Assembly: GCA_033782935.1 (NCBI GenBank)
Contig: JAWQEG010000361.1
Location: 202,001-266,000, forward strand
Direction of reading: 5' to 3'
Source: Petrolisthes cinctipes
Lineage: Eukaryota > Arthropoda > Malacostraca > Decapoda > Porcellanidae
DNA length: 64,000 bases
Below the pieces are notes generated by a model. That model saw only the letters and a program-made list of their open reading frames with translations, ran no database searches and was not told the origin of the DNA. Positions within the stretch are counted from its first letter, which is position 1. Each line of letters starts with the position of its first letter. Positions 24,081 to 35,914 of this stretch are shown piece by piece. Both the position numbers and the translations under genes were made by a program.

Positions 24081-24388
24081 AACTAATTAATTATCGCCCT
24101 TTATCCTAATTAACTTTTTATGTAGCCTCACTCTTGCAGTTCCTTCTTTGTATATATTTTCCAGCAGTTCTACAAATGTTCTCATTTATTCCATGAATCT
24201 AGAAAATTTACAGCTGATATGTGTTCTACTGAATCAAACACATTTTCATTATAAGATATAAAAAAAGGCATACAGTAGTGGCTTACTATATTCTGTGGTT
24301 TTCTGAATTAGATGATATATATTTGCTGTACAACATTTATAATTATATTTAGTATAGGATGATAGTAAAGCATTGTTCCATGTTTCAG

Positions 24389-24506
24389 TTCCATGATGAG
24401 GCAGATGTACAACGAACAAAACAACAACATGGTGGATTTTGTCTCTGATGACCTATCCACATGTAGGACCCTCTGTCTTGATCACCACGTCCACCCAGAG
24501 CTGTAA
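24389..24506 (+). CDS. Candidate terminal exon of the same unidentified gene
   Basis: A good acceptor (CATGTTTCAG) precedes one base that completes the split codon from 22442, then a frame SMMRQMYNEQNNNMVDFV... that ends at TAA 24504-24506. Phase agreement between the two pieces is the only support; the protein is unknown. Confidence 0.35.
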
Positions 24507-24589
24507 GAGTGCAGATTGTAGGTGAGATGCAACCTAACCTATAAAGAGTATAGTTTACCCCTTGCCTGTCAGGAATCCTACACTGGTGC

Positions 24590-25120
24590 TAGAGCCTCCC
24601 CTGATTTCCAGTCTTCAGTCACACTTCCCTTCTCCCATGGCTGTCCACACATTTTCCACACTCACTCAACCACAATCTCACCACACACTCCAGCTATTCC
24701 TGGCTGATGCTTTCCCCATTTTCACCTTTTTCAAAGCCTTACTCACTTCTACCCTCCTAATCCCCACCTCCTCCTCCACTACTTTTCTTCTCCCTCCCAT
24801 ACCCTACCCAACTCTCCACTTCTCAACTCTACCATGCTTCTCTACAATCACCTGCCCATTCTTGTCTTTGTCTCTCAGCGCCTTGCGTTCCACTATCTCA
24901 CCATCCCTCCTCCATTCCACTCTCCATTGTGTATCCTTCTGTGCTGGAAGAAGGTGTTAGCGACCATCAGCCTCCTCCCTACACACACGTCCACAAGTGC
25001 ACTGCCATTCCCAATTTCCCATCCACCTCTGACTGCACACCCCACCTTTCCACCACACAATCTACTTTTCTATCCCCCCCACCTTTCCATTCATATCCCC
25101 AATCAGAAACACTAGTGACA
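24590..25120 (-). mobile_element. Decayed RTE-like LINE fragment
   Basis: Read on the minus strand, stretches match the endonuclease (GDMNGKVG, VANTFFQHRRIH) and the pre-RT segment (KALKKVKMGK) of the copies at 49 and 61-63 kb, with frameshifts and stops. The C/T-rich plus strand gives only antisense ORFs. Confidence 0.65.
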
Positions 25121-25139
25121 AGTTTGTTTACATATGATA

Positions 25140-25345
25140 ATAATAAAGATGTTGGCAGAGAATGAAATGGGGACTGACCGGAGAGTAGTGAATATGTTGT
25201 ATGGTGTGTGTATGGGAATTAAGGAAACTGAGGATAGGGGAGAATGAAAGGGGACTGCAGAGAGAGTAGTGGATGTGGATAAGAAATATGGTGTGTGTAT
25301 GGGAAATAAAGAAACTCAGGATAGAGGAGAGTGGAAGAGTCATTA
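25140..25345. repeat. ~100-bp tandem duplication
   Basis: Two copies share ATGGTGTGTGTATGGGAAWT, AAGAAACTSAGGATAGRGGA and GAGAGTAGTG. Confidence 0.75.
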
Positions 25346-25680
25346 ATTGTGTTACGTCATGAATGGGATCCTCCTCAGGCAAAAAAAGGCCGAAGTATTT
25401 GTTGTGGCTTCTGATTGGTCCATTTCACCACCAGACTCATACCTTCTCAACCAATAAGACACGTACACCAAAATATATATCTCATTTCTCCATAAAGTCA
25501 CTATATTAACCTATTACGATTCATAATATACATATATATTTACGTATTTCATAACCATAAATATGTGTTGTAATGTGCGGTGGGGTTCAAGTTTGATAAT
25601 AATGTACAAGTGTTTTAGGAGCGGACCTGTGGGGAAATGGCATTATGAAGTAGTAGTATTAGAAGAGTTCCCACCCTCTG
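25346..25680. other. AT-rich spacer
   Basis: Nothing recognised beyond one more CCAAT box near 25451. Confidence 0.35.
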
Positions 25681-25682
25681 TG

Positions 25683-25784
25683 TGACGTCACAAGTATCAG
25701 AAGACGTGATTGGTCAGCCCGCGTCCTCTGAGCTATCTGGAGCCACCCATTGGCTGCTGTCATTACAAACCCACCAATCACGTG
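25683..25784 (+). promoter_or_regulatory. Promoter-like cluster: CRE, three CCAAT boxes, E-box
   Basis: A palindromic CRE TGACGTCA (25683-25690) is followed by ATTGG at 25709-25713 and 25749-25753, CCAAT at 25774-25778 and CACGTG at 25779-25784, within about 100 bp of GC-richer DNA. NF-Y, CREB/ATF and bHLH sites commonly co-occur in core promoters. Downstream an ATG at 25947 opens a short frame (MVNMESVGEISRIQLRS) that reaches a weak GT. No gene is confirmed on either side. Confidence 0.4.
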
Positions 25785-26940
25785 AGAGGGACAGATGAAG
25801 GGTGTATCTCTTCCTTCTTGGTCTTCAGCGAGTGTGAAATACACGGCGTTATATGCATAGGTCAGCCTGTCTGGCCTGTACACGCAAACTCTGAACCTGT
25901 GTGGGGAGAAAATCGGACTGAACAGTCGCCTGCTCAGGCTGCCTTAATGGTCAATATGGAATCTGTCGGCGAGATTTCTCGAATCCAGCTCCGGTCAGGT
26001 TCAGGCAGTTTGGGGATGTGTGGATACTTCAGGCCGTCAGTCCAATCATGTTATTATATTAGAGGGATGATTACATTATATTGTAGTCTACCATCACCAC
26101 CACTCCTCAGGATGAGCACAGTGTCTGGATGGAAAGTGTCGAAATTTAAAGAGACAATCGCTGACATTGTTAGATAAAAAAACAAACACCATTCAGACCG
26201 ACTATTGGACAATATACCAATATGTCCAAGTAGGGTATTTTCCTCAGTTTTAAACGATCTTGACACTCCTTTCATTTTAAGAAATGCTTCATTTTGGAGA
26301 TCCCACCCATCCATCCATCAATCTTAAGGGAGTTGGGAAACGAGGATTTTAGATGGTGAATAATGTATAACATTAACTGTCTTATTTGTCTATAATAACT
26401 TCCCTAATTCCATGGTTGGCTAAAACTATAAATTTACCTCAAAGCCAGGAAACAGACCATATGGATCAAATTCAAGGCACTCTTGTTTGTTTCCGGTAGT
26501 AATTTGAAGCAGTTACTAACTCCATTTTTTTATCTATGATAATTGATAATATTGTTGACAAATTGAAGATGTGGCACTACCGGTCTGTGGAACCCCGATA
26601 CAACCAACACATTGCACCTATCACTTATCTCAAATTATGTAACACCCAATATTTTGCAATCATAAATTAATGAAATGCATTACAAAATCGCCAATAAATT
26701 AATAATATCAATTATATTTCGCTGCGGTTAATATTAAGGGTCGTTATAACGGGGTCATGATATTCCCTCTCTTTCTCTCCCTCTATATTAGTCTATAATA
26801 TAATATAGTCCTTAGCGATTATAATTTTTTTTTTACTGAAATTTTCGGTATAACTAGCGGTAATTATATCCTGTCCAGCTTTTAAATGAAAAGATCCGGG
26901 TATTAAAATAGTTTAAGGGAATTTTTATATATATATACAA
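25785..26940. other. Possible first exon, then AT-rich DNA
   Basis: The GC-richer part to about 26000 could be a 5' UTR or first exon. The rest has no recognised content. Confidence 0.3.
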
Positions 26941-26962
26941 AAATCTGTCTTTCCTCTCATCT

Positions 26963-27480
26963 CACACACACACACACACACACACACAAAATAAAAAAAA
27001 TCCTCGTCAGCTGCCCTCTCTCTATCTCTCAAATTATCTGCTGTTCTCTCTCAAATCATCAGCTGCCCCCCCCCCCCCTTCTCTCCAGCAAGCACGAAGG
27101 AAACACAAGGAAAGGAGGTGACAGTTGAAGAATTATTGTGTGTACGAGGAAGAGATAGGTGTGTGTGTGTACAAGAAAGATAGTTGTGTGTGTGTGTGCA
27201 AGGAAAAGATAGGTGTGTGTGTGTGTGTGTGCAAGGAAAAGATAGGTGTGTGTGTGTGTGCAAGGAAAAGATAATTGTATGTGTGCAAGGAAGAGATAGT
27301 GTGTGTGTGTAAGGAAAAGATAGTGTGTGTGTGTGTAAGGAAAAGATAGTGTGTGTGTGTGTGTGTGCAAGGAAAAGATAATTGTATGTGTGCAAGGAAA
27401 AGATAGTGTGTGTGTGTGTAAGGAAAAGATAGTGTGTGTGTGTGTAAGGAAAAGATAGTGTGTGTGTGTGTGTGTGTATG
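26963..27480. repeat. (CA)n/(GT)n compound satellite
   Basis: A (CA)n tract near 26965-26987 is followed at 27155-27480 by about ten units of GTGTGTGTGTG plus AAGGAAAAGATAG. Long His-Thr-rich frames here come only from repeat composition. Confidence 0.9.
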
Positions 27481-27809
27481 TAGGGCCGTTTCTAGCAGTC
27501 GACGAGCTATTATTATTATTTTTGTGATTAGTTATTATTATTATTGTTGCTATTATTATTATTAATAATATTATTATTGTTATAGGTTGGGCAGCAGCAA
27601 GCAACAAAGGCACAAGTAATGCAACAAGCACAAGCACATTCCCCACATGGTGTTGTGTGTATGACTACAAGCATGTCACCAGTCACCACAAATATTTACA
27701 CATTTAGGCGCGGCCACACACACACACGCCAGAAGATCTTAGGCTATATAGACACACAAGATAGGCGAGATAATTGAGAGTTGGATATATAGTTGGCAAT
27801 TGATGTATA

Positions 27810-28858
27810 AATGAAGTAAATGAGAATGGTGACTTTCTGGTATGTGTGTGTACAGAGAGAAGGTTGTCCATATCAAACACTTTTTTCAAGTACAAAATGA
27901 TCCACAGGTACACGTGGAGGAAAGATAAAAGGGGAGAACAAATGAGTGATAGATTATATAGCTGTAGATGAAAGGTTAAAAAAGAATGTGATGGATGGTT
28001 AAGTTGTGAGGGAAATGTTCCAATGCTTTGACCATTATGTAGTCAACGGTAAGAATTATGGTCCAGGTTAAGTGTGAGAATGGAGTTATAGTGAGTATAA
28101 ATGAAGTGAAAGGCATTTTGATGGTTTGATGAGACGGGAGAAAAGGCAGTAGTGACAAGCATGGGGATGGAGGCGCTTGGTAGAATATAGGGTGTATTAT
28201 GAAGAACTAGGAAGGGAAGAAGTTAGGAAAGCATTTGGGAGGTTGATGGTAGGAAAGGCCCCAGCTGTAGATGTGGTAATGCTGGAACATGGGGGTGGAG
28301 GGGGGGGGGGAAGCAGTGTTGGAGTGGATATTGACTATATGCAACTTCTATTTGCAATATTGAGAGGTGCCAGAGGAGAGCCGTCATAGTGCCTCTTTGC
28401 ATCAGAGGCATGGACTTGGAACAGGACACAACAGTCTAGAATAGGTGCGGTGGAAATGAGGTACCTGGGAGGAACATGTAATCTGACAAGGTTGGATGGA
28501 GAAAGTATTGAAAATGTATACTAGAGGTGTGGTGTGAAGGCAGTTAGTGCTGAATGTGAGGTGATTGAGAGAGTTAAGCTAAGTACATTAAAGTGGTTTG
28601 GACATTTGGAGAGAATGTAAGATGGAGAGGTTACAGTGGTGTACAAACGTGAGACGGAGACCTGGAATGAGTGGCAGACCTCCAGCCAGGTGGGTGAACA
28701 GAGTGGTGGAGTACATGTGAGTGAGAAATGTGGCTTGACTAAGCAAGGAGGGAGTGTTGGAACAGGGAAAACTGGAGACTTCTGTTGTGGCCACCCCCTT
28801 AGGGAATGTTCCCGAAGGGAGCCAGGCATCAGAACTATAGATACAGAGATATAATCTG
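27810..28858 (+). mobile_element. Internally deleted RTE-like LINE
   Basis: Order along the copy: endonuclease end (IHRYTWRK, then DRLYSCR with shifts), a pre-RT segment (ELGREEVRKAFGRL...GKAP), a jump to the far C-terminal region (SETWTW), then WFGHLERM and the CCGHPL end with TCAGAACTATAGATA tail. The RT core is missing. Not functional. Confidence 0.75.
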
Positions 28859-28925
28859 GTAATATTTCCTGGCATACTTTAGAGGAATCAAGGCACTCCA
28901 ATGTACCATCCCTTTAAAAAACAGA
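28859..28925 (-). mobile_element. Truncated TTAA-type MITE (family M1)
   Basis: Only the right portion is present: TTTAGAGGAATCAAGGCACT and CCAATGTACC, ending CCCTTTAA. It abuts the LINE tail. Confidence 0.6.
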
Positions 28926-29940
28926 TAAGAGGCTAGTTTGGAATATGATATGAATAATGATAACATATAAAAATATTAATTTATTTATATCCAAATAAAC
29001 TTATCATCCTTCTCATCTCTGTGACAATCCACAATAATAATGAATCAGAGTTAAGTAGTAAATGTTAATGTATATATAGTAAGTATCAGAGTGTGTTTAA
29101 AATAATGTAGTTTCATTATTATACAGTACACTGAGTACAACATTATGTTGAATTACGATATAACAGTACTGCATATTGTGTGGAGTCAATGGTGAGTGAC
29201 AGGCATACCCAACATTGTTCAAACTTTTAACTATTGCAAAACAAATTCATGTTCACCAAAATGCATTGCTAAGAAACAATTCATTTATCCTGACACTTTT
29301 TCTGAGGCACCCAGTATTGTATATTCCACCTGCTGGTGTCTTCACTATGTCACTAGGCCGTATGCAAGATCATTTATGGTGTTAACGATGGCGTGGTATA
29401 CCGGTATGATGATACTGTTTTGTGTCTATTCACATATGAACATTGAATGTTCTTGAATATGGCCTATTGTTTTCTCACAGACTCCTACAATATAATGACA
29501 TAAACCTCACAGCACTTTACTTGTACAATTTTCATGAATATTAACACATGTGACTTGAAAATTATTACAAAGTAATGCTAATTCAAATACATTTTATAGT
29601 AGTACAGTATTGTATAATAAAATATCATCAAATTAGAAAATCATTACAAGTATCAATTTTTTCATACTAAAAGAAACAAAAATTAGCATAATACTGTATA
29701 AGAGAAATGGATTGGAGTTGATTGAGCAATACAGGTACTGTTCTACTCTGTTGAGGTTACATGAGGTGTTTTAGAAAGTGTATGTTACTTCCCATCCCCC
29801 ACAAGGTTAAAGTATTCAGCCTAAGTCTTATTAATGAGAGAGGAACACACAATGAAAACTTTGTACTGTGACAGTAAGCTGGTGGTACACAATCATTTCC
29901 ACCAACACTTGCCAGACTGACTGAGGGTAAACTTAAAATA
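28926..29940. other. AT-rich non-coding stretch
   Basis: Nothing recognised. Confidence 0.4.
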
Positions 29941-30131
29941 CAGTAGACTCTCAATATACAAAGAATAAATACATGTATACACTACTTTATTTTACACTCA
30001 GTCCCTCATTAAAGATAACCAAATGTTTTCTCACACTTCTGTTATTCATTACCATATAGGCTAAGGGATTTACTGAGCATGTGTTAAAAGGGTAGTGCTC
30101 AATTCAATCATCTTTTATCAAGGACTTACTG
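29941..30131 (-). mobile_element. 191-bp Tigger/pogo-type MITE (family T2)
   Basis: It starts CAGTAGACTCTCAATATAC and ends TATCAAGGACTTACTG, with TA on both sides. It is the inverse orientation of the copy at 32867-33057 and has exactly the same length. Confidence 0.75.
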
Positions 30132-31396
30132 TATCATAATGGTAGGGATAGATACTGACAAGTAGAGATATTTGCTTGTACAGTACATCTATAATAATAA
30201 TAATACAATTGGAGAAAAAATATAAAAATACATATTACAAAGCTTGGCCATACAGTAAAGTAGCCCTATGAATGTATAGGTGTGGTACTGTGCCAAGTTG
30301 ATGCCTGGCAATGTTTATACACTAGTCTGAGACTATGGGCCGATTTCACAGTTGTTCATTGGGATTTGTAAGCACCCGAACCAAAGAAACTGAATAGTAT
30401 AAACTGATGTATGACTGAAATATCCGATGAGTTTGCCGACTAAACTATGCAGCAATCATTATTATCCAATTGCTTGATGGATTTTATGAATGTGTATACG
30501 AAGCTTTACGAAATTAATGTAGAATGATGAATGTGATTGGGGAGGAACCTAACAAATTGTATATCTGATGAATTTTGACTGAATTATTCAACGACATATT
30601 ATCCAGCTGCTTGATGGATTGTGAATGTGTAACTGAGCTTTTTGGAAATAATGAAGAATGACTAGTGTGCTTGGGGAAAAACCTAACCAACGAGTACAAC
30701 CGTGATATCGCCCGTGAGGTGACTGGGGGAGAACCTCGTTTGAGTAAATTGGAGGGCTACTAATTCTTCCAAACCATTCCAGGAAACAAATCATGTCAAT
30801 ATTACCAAAAGAGGATCTGTTCTTGTGGCACTGCATGGAAGAATCGGTGGCCCTTCAATATACAAATAATTGGCTTCTACACTTCAATGGAATATACTGT
30901 ACAATCTGTGACAAGGGTTACAATATTTTTGAAAACTTGCGTACCAAATCATCCATTATGCTAAATATATATATATACTGTACACGCACAATACTTTCTT
31001 TCAAATAACATCCAAATTTTGATGCTATAATTACAGTATCCTAGATCTACATACACTACAATACAATATACATGGTTCAAGGAAAATATATGTACAGTAC
31101 ATTAAACTATATGATTATAATATATAAAAAATGAAAGAGAAATGCTACATGAGTTACAAAGGAATATTAAATTGTATTGGGTTAAGAGGTAGCTCATCAA
31201 CACTTATACTGTATCTATGGGACTCAATTTTCTTTTTTTATCCTGGCAAATGTGCTAAAGCTACTAACTTAAATCTTGTTAACTTACCTATCCCCTTTGA
31301 TAAATCTGCTACCAAACAAAATAAATCACAGTACATATTTTTATACACCTTTACACAATTTATGCTGCTGACTGTACTGTACTCAGAACAAGCATG
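30132..31396. other. Non-coding stretch with a diverged duplication and MITE relative
   Basis: Segments near 30460-30555 and 30600-30695 are tandem relatives (GCTTGATGGATT, GGGGARRAACCTAAC). A divergent relative of the short MITEs spans about 30735-30870; a better copy of this variant is at 35055-35170. Confidence 0.45.
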
Positions 31397-31560
31397 AAAG
31401 GGGGTTTTGTACATAGGCTACATTAGAGTACCATGATTCCTCCAAAGTACTGTATGCCAGGACACAAGACTAGGTTAACAAAAATAATGATGGCCTGTTG
31501 CTTAGAATAATTTGGAGTTTAAAAATAAATCTGTTGCCCCATAGTTACATTCACTGTACT
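31397..31560 (+). mobile_element. TTAA-type short MITE copy (family M1)
   Basis: AAGGGGGTTTTGTACATAGG left end, GATTCCTCCAAAGTAC, and AATAATGATGGCCTGTTGCT core; the right end is eroded. Confidence 0.65.
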
Positions 31561-31952
31561 AGAAAGTGACCAGAACCAACAACAATTATTTTTCTACATC
31601 ACTAAAAATATGAGTACTGTATTAGCTTTTCCATCTATGTGGTGGATACTAACTAGAATATCTTTATTATGTAGATTGTAGAGTATTGTACTTAGAAGAC
31701 AGTTTGGGAAACAACAACAACAGTAGAAGGCTCTGGTCTGAAGCATTCTTAATTAAGGCTACTTCTAATATGGTGTTGATTTTTAAGATATTCTAAAGTA
31801 TTTTACTTATTGGTAAAATTATCTCCACTTCTACATAACCCACATACAGTTGACAATATTACCTTACCAGAAAGTTTTGAATTCTGAGAGCTTCAATTTG
31901 TCTAGGTGTGTATGATCAACAGTGAGAGGGAGACATGATTGTGCGTTTAACC

Positions 31953-32127
31953 ATTCAGGGGGTAATATACTTTTGGTACATTGGAGTGCCTTGATTCCCC
32001 CTGAGTATGCTATGAAACAGGGCCAGATTAACAAAAATAATAATGGCCTGTTGTTTGGACTATTTCGTAGGAATCAGCAGTTGCTTAAGATTTACCACCA
32101 ACACTGTACTGCCCTCTTAATTAAGTA
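31953..32127 (+). mobile_element. TTAA-type short MITE copy (family M1)
   Basis: CAGGGGGTAATATACTTTTG left end, GAGTGCCTTGATTCCCCC, AATAATAATGGCCTGTTG core, right end CTGCCCTCTTAA. Confidence 0.75.
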
Positions 32128-32866
32128 GATTTTCTAGGGCCTCACACTATACAAAGAGAAGAGTACTCTTTTTATTGTAGTGAATTCTTTAAATGTTTTT
32201 CACAAAAGACTATGTTTATACGATACAAAAAAACTCGCATATTTCTAGCTTGAAACATTCTGACATGTAAGACGATGGATACTGAAAAATAGATTGGTTA
32301 TTTCTGGGGCATCATGAGCTGTGCTGATCATTTACACAACCATCAGACCCCTCATGTTCGATAATTTTTTGTTCATGTGTACATTTACCAACTAGTGAGC
32401 TAAGAAGAGAGTGGGGCTTATTATGAATACTGTATTGTAATGATATGATTGGCTAATAGTTAACATCTATCAAGCAATCAGTTAGGTTAGTTTGGCATGT
32501 CAATTAGAATGAATCTAGACTAGGACATTATAATGCTATGTTATACTACAGAAATAAAGTATTTACTTGTCCTGTATCTTACTTGTTAATGTTGTACTGG
32601 TCAGATGTAACTTGATGAAGCAGTTGATATCATATGGTACAGCCAAGGACAGAATAATTGTAAAACTCTACCAGACACTTGCTGGATGCTTAGTCACTAC
32701 ATTTTCCTCAAAGAAATAGTTTAATAACTATCACATCATTCCCCATCAATATAAAGAGGAAACCATAGACAAAGAAAGTAATGTGTTGCAATACAAGACC
32801 CACCAGGGCAGCTGAATCTAGAAGGACAGTACTCTACACCATTCTTGAGTAACAGTTATATCAATA
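32128..32866. other. AT-rich non-coding stretch
   Basis: Nothing recognised. Confidence 0.4.
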
Positions 32867-33057
32867 CAGTAGGCCATCGTTATAAGATGAATAAATTTAG
32901 CACTATTCTTTAAACACAGGTTCAGAAAATCACTTAGGTTGTATAATAATGAGTAACAAAAGCCTAGGACAACAATTGGTGGTCTTCAATGAGAGATTGA
33001 TTTTAAAATGAAGTGGAGGATAAAAGTATTTATTCATCATTCATCGAGGGTGTACTG
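32867..33057 (+). mobile_element. 191-bp Tigger/pogo-type MITE (family T2)
   Basis: It starts CAGTAGGCCATCGTTATAA and ends CATCGAGGGTGTACTG; TA flanks both ends. The interior TAAATTTAGCACTATTCTTT and AATGAAGTGGAGGATA match the copies at 42.4 and 43.6 kb. Confidence 0.75.
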
Positions 33058-33889
33058 TATTTCCACGATATAAATACTATGCACATATCAATGAAGGGCA
33101 TGAATCCGGTCAGTGTTGTTACTTATATAGTGGGAGAAAACATTGGATAACGGTGAGTAATTTGACTGATAAATAGATGGAATATGTAATTCTGTATCTT
33201 ATATAGTCTTCATTTATCTAGAGTTTGATTTTCAAAGTTAATGAAATTTCCCACACAAGTTTATTACAATTATAATGACTGAGAATATTGCTGCAAAGAA
33301 CAATTCTATCATGTTAAGTTTAATGTGCAATACACTAAGCATTTGAGAGTCTTCTCAGTTTCATACCCCTGGTCATCATTTTGCTGTACTGTCATTTGTA
33401 AAACATTAATTTAATTTTACAATCATTGCTCTGTCCATTACTGAAATAAAATGTTCATATGGTACCTTACTTATGGAGTAATTTGAAGGGCATACAGCCC
33501 TACTAAAGTTACTAAACAGAAGGTCTCTACATCTCTTCACAAATCTTGAACAGTGAGAGGTGAATCAATCATGGCCTTCCAGAACAGTTTACAGTTAATG
33601 GTAAGTGATCACACTGTGTTAACACTTCCTCTTCAGTATTGTTGTTGAACAATCTCAGTGTTACATTCACTAAGATTATCCCTGTAACTCATCTGTTAAG
33701 ACCAAATATACACACTCTGGTACCACAATGGAAAGCAATTATTCTTGAATAGAAACACACTGTAAACACAGAACTAAAAAATAAAGTTACAAAGGGTAAT
33801 TCTGAGAAAAGCTTTGAAATGTTTAAGCTGTATAATATTTTATATAAAAATTCATATTCCAGTTATTACTATAAAATATAATACTTCTA
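33058..33889. other. AT-rich non-coding stretch
   Basis: Nothing recognised. Confidence 0.4.
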
Positions 33890-34095
33890 CTTAGTGAAAA
33901 GAATATATGATAGAAAAGTGGTGAAAAATGTATACAAGAGTAATATTGAGAGTCAAAGAAGAAGGGTTAAGACCAAAGAGAAGGTGGTATGATATAGTGA
34001 GTGACTGTAAGAAAGTGTGGAATAACAATGGGTGAAGGAAAAAGAACAAGTGCATCACAGGTAAGAGTGGAACACATTTACAAGATGTGTTCATT
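33890..34095 (+). mobile_element. Possible LINE 3'-end remnant
   Basis: Basic plus-strand phrases (KVVKNVYKSN, RRRWYD-like, SDCKKVWNN) resemble the C-terminal tail of many non-LTR elements. Short and degraded. Confidence 0.35.
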
Positions 34096-35410
34096 AGTTA
34101 GTGCTGGCAACCCAGTCTTAACTTGGTAATCCATGTAATAGCTCCTTTCACCAAGGTTAATGGAAATGACATTTTCACTAAGTATTTCAGTCCCTCATTT
34201 TTGTTTTCTAATTTCATTTTTCCACCTTTGGCTCTGTGCCCCCACTCCTTGAAAAAGAAAATGAGGTATTGATGATACTGCTATCAATATTTAGGTAACT
34301 CAAGACAGAAGAGATATAGAATATTTTGTATAGCTTTTCTCCTGACTGTCATCCAATACATGTAATTAGCTTCCCATGAGGTGGTAGAGGCTGGGAATGT
34401 CTGGCATCAAGTAAGAGCTAACTGTAAACAAACCAAGGCTAATCATTAGCATCATCAATACCCCTTTTCCCTTTTATCAAGAGGTGGGGGTTGTTCCAGT
34501 GGCAGAGGCAAAAAACCAAAATCAGAATACAGTAAGCCATTGTTTTCCACTGGTGTTACAGGTGTGTATTGTACTGTTTGTAATGAATCTGTGTACATTA
34601 GCCTTATTACACCCATAAACCCTGTGGTGGATATTGAAGGTTTAGTGTAGTATAAATAGTATAAAAAAATACCCATAACAACAACGGAAATGAAGGGATT
34701 ACTGTACAGAAAATGGGTCATACTCACGAAGACTCAACATTTCAAACCCAGAAAATTCTAAGCTTCCTTCCACAACTTTTTGCATTCAGGACTCCAGTCC
34801 CATCCCTTAACTTTGGTGAAGGGAGACATTCCATGGACTGACAAGATAAAACCGGATTGCCAGCCCTAACATACATACTGTACACTCCAAATCTAATTAT
34901 TCAATCCTCATATATGGGTCACATCAACTAAAAATTATACTGGTGCAAAGGCATCCCCACCATTTCACTGACACATGACAAGGGAAGGCAGTTATTCCCA
35001 TCGCTCTCACTACTGAACGACTGGATTAAATTAAGGGGAGATTCTCTTGTTGGTGAATTGGAAGGTCTGTGATTCCTCCAAACTGCCACGAAACAGACAA
35101 CCTCAAAGTTACTTTAATGAGGGATCTGTTACGTGGCATAGTTTGGAGGAATCAGTAGCCCAGCAGTTTACCTACAAAAAAATCTTCCCTTAAACATTGA
35201 CGCACTTCAAAGTACAAAATATATATATACTGTATATATACGGTAATTAATCTAATGTGAGAGCAAGTGAATGAAAAATAATAAACAAAATTGCATAATC
35301 ACATGCATTAAAAATTCTCAGGTGACTCCAATACCTTACAATCTGTATACTGACAAAAGTTCAAAACATCAGAGAAAAAGGACAATGGTTAGATACTTTA
35401 GTTGAGAGCA
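34096..35410. other. 3' flank of SLF1
   Basis: A repeat with GGTGAAAGGAGC / GGGTCATACTCAC landmarks recurs at about 34120-34170, 34700-34880 and 52130-52340. A short MITE variant lies at 35055-35170. I found no convincing polyadenylation signal for SLF1 here. Confidence 0.4.
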
Positions 35411-35914
35411 TCACAGGGAGAGATTTACAAGATAATCAACCAATTCCATATCCGGGGTTAATGTATGCTTTGCCTCTATGATATCTCTGTGAGTATTCAT
35501 GTCCAGTTTTATGTACTCTACCATTTGCTTCTCCAGGGCTTCTTCCTCAAACATTCTTGTTTCTTCTTCTGGTTGCACAGACTTAGATGATGTTTTGCTC
35601 TCTTGAGATAAACTTGAATCTGAGAATTGGTCTGAACTATAACTTTCCTGAAAGCTACAGGCAATTGAGGATGAAATACTGTTCCTACTTGGTGAATCAC
35701 ATTCAACCCTGGTTGTGGAGTTTATTTTTTTGTGCATTTTGAGTACTTTCCTTATGTAGTACATGATACTCCTGTAGCCAGAAGCTTCCAAGTAGCTGTT
35801 AGTAAAGCTGACTGCAAAGTTACTGCAGTCAGTACGTGTGGGAAGGACACCAAATGAACTTCTCAGGGCTGATGCAAAGATCAGTGGCTTGCCCAAACTT
35901 GCCCTGGGAATGGC
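35411..35914 (-). CDS. SLF1: SLF1 terminal exon 17
   Basis: 167 codons to TGA at 35411-35413, starting AIPRASLGKPLIFASALR after CTCCCGTAG. It has a Ser-rich middle and an acidic/amphipathic end (VDYLVNLSL). Its size after the ankyrin repeats is comparable to the vertebrate SLF1 tail. Confidence 0.88.
   Translation of the reverse strand, partial: AIPRASLGKPLIFASALRSSFGVLPTRTDCSNFAVSFTNSYLEASGYRSIMYYIRKVLKMHKKINSTTRVECDSPSRNSISSSIACSFQESYSSDQFSDSSLSQESKTSSKSVQPEEETRMFEEEALEKQMVEYIKLDMNTHRDIIEAKHTLTPDMELVDYLVNLSL

Larger units (their letters stand above)
22443..24388. other. Putative intron full of repeats
   Basis: It holds a relative of the short MITE families at about 22728-22835 (TTCTGATTCCTCC...GGTGTTTCGTGGTAATG, also at 43190-43272), a 114-bp tandem duplication at 22885-23098, the fold-back element 23242-23480, a duplicated ~85-bp segment at 23760-23920 and a TTAA-type MITE. 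Confidence 0.5.

Noticed and set aside
27059..27646. 195-codon His/Thr-rich ORF
   Set aside because: Produced by (GT)n satellite composition.
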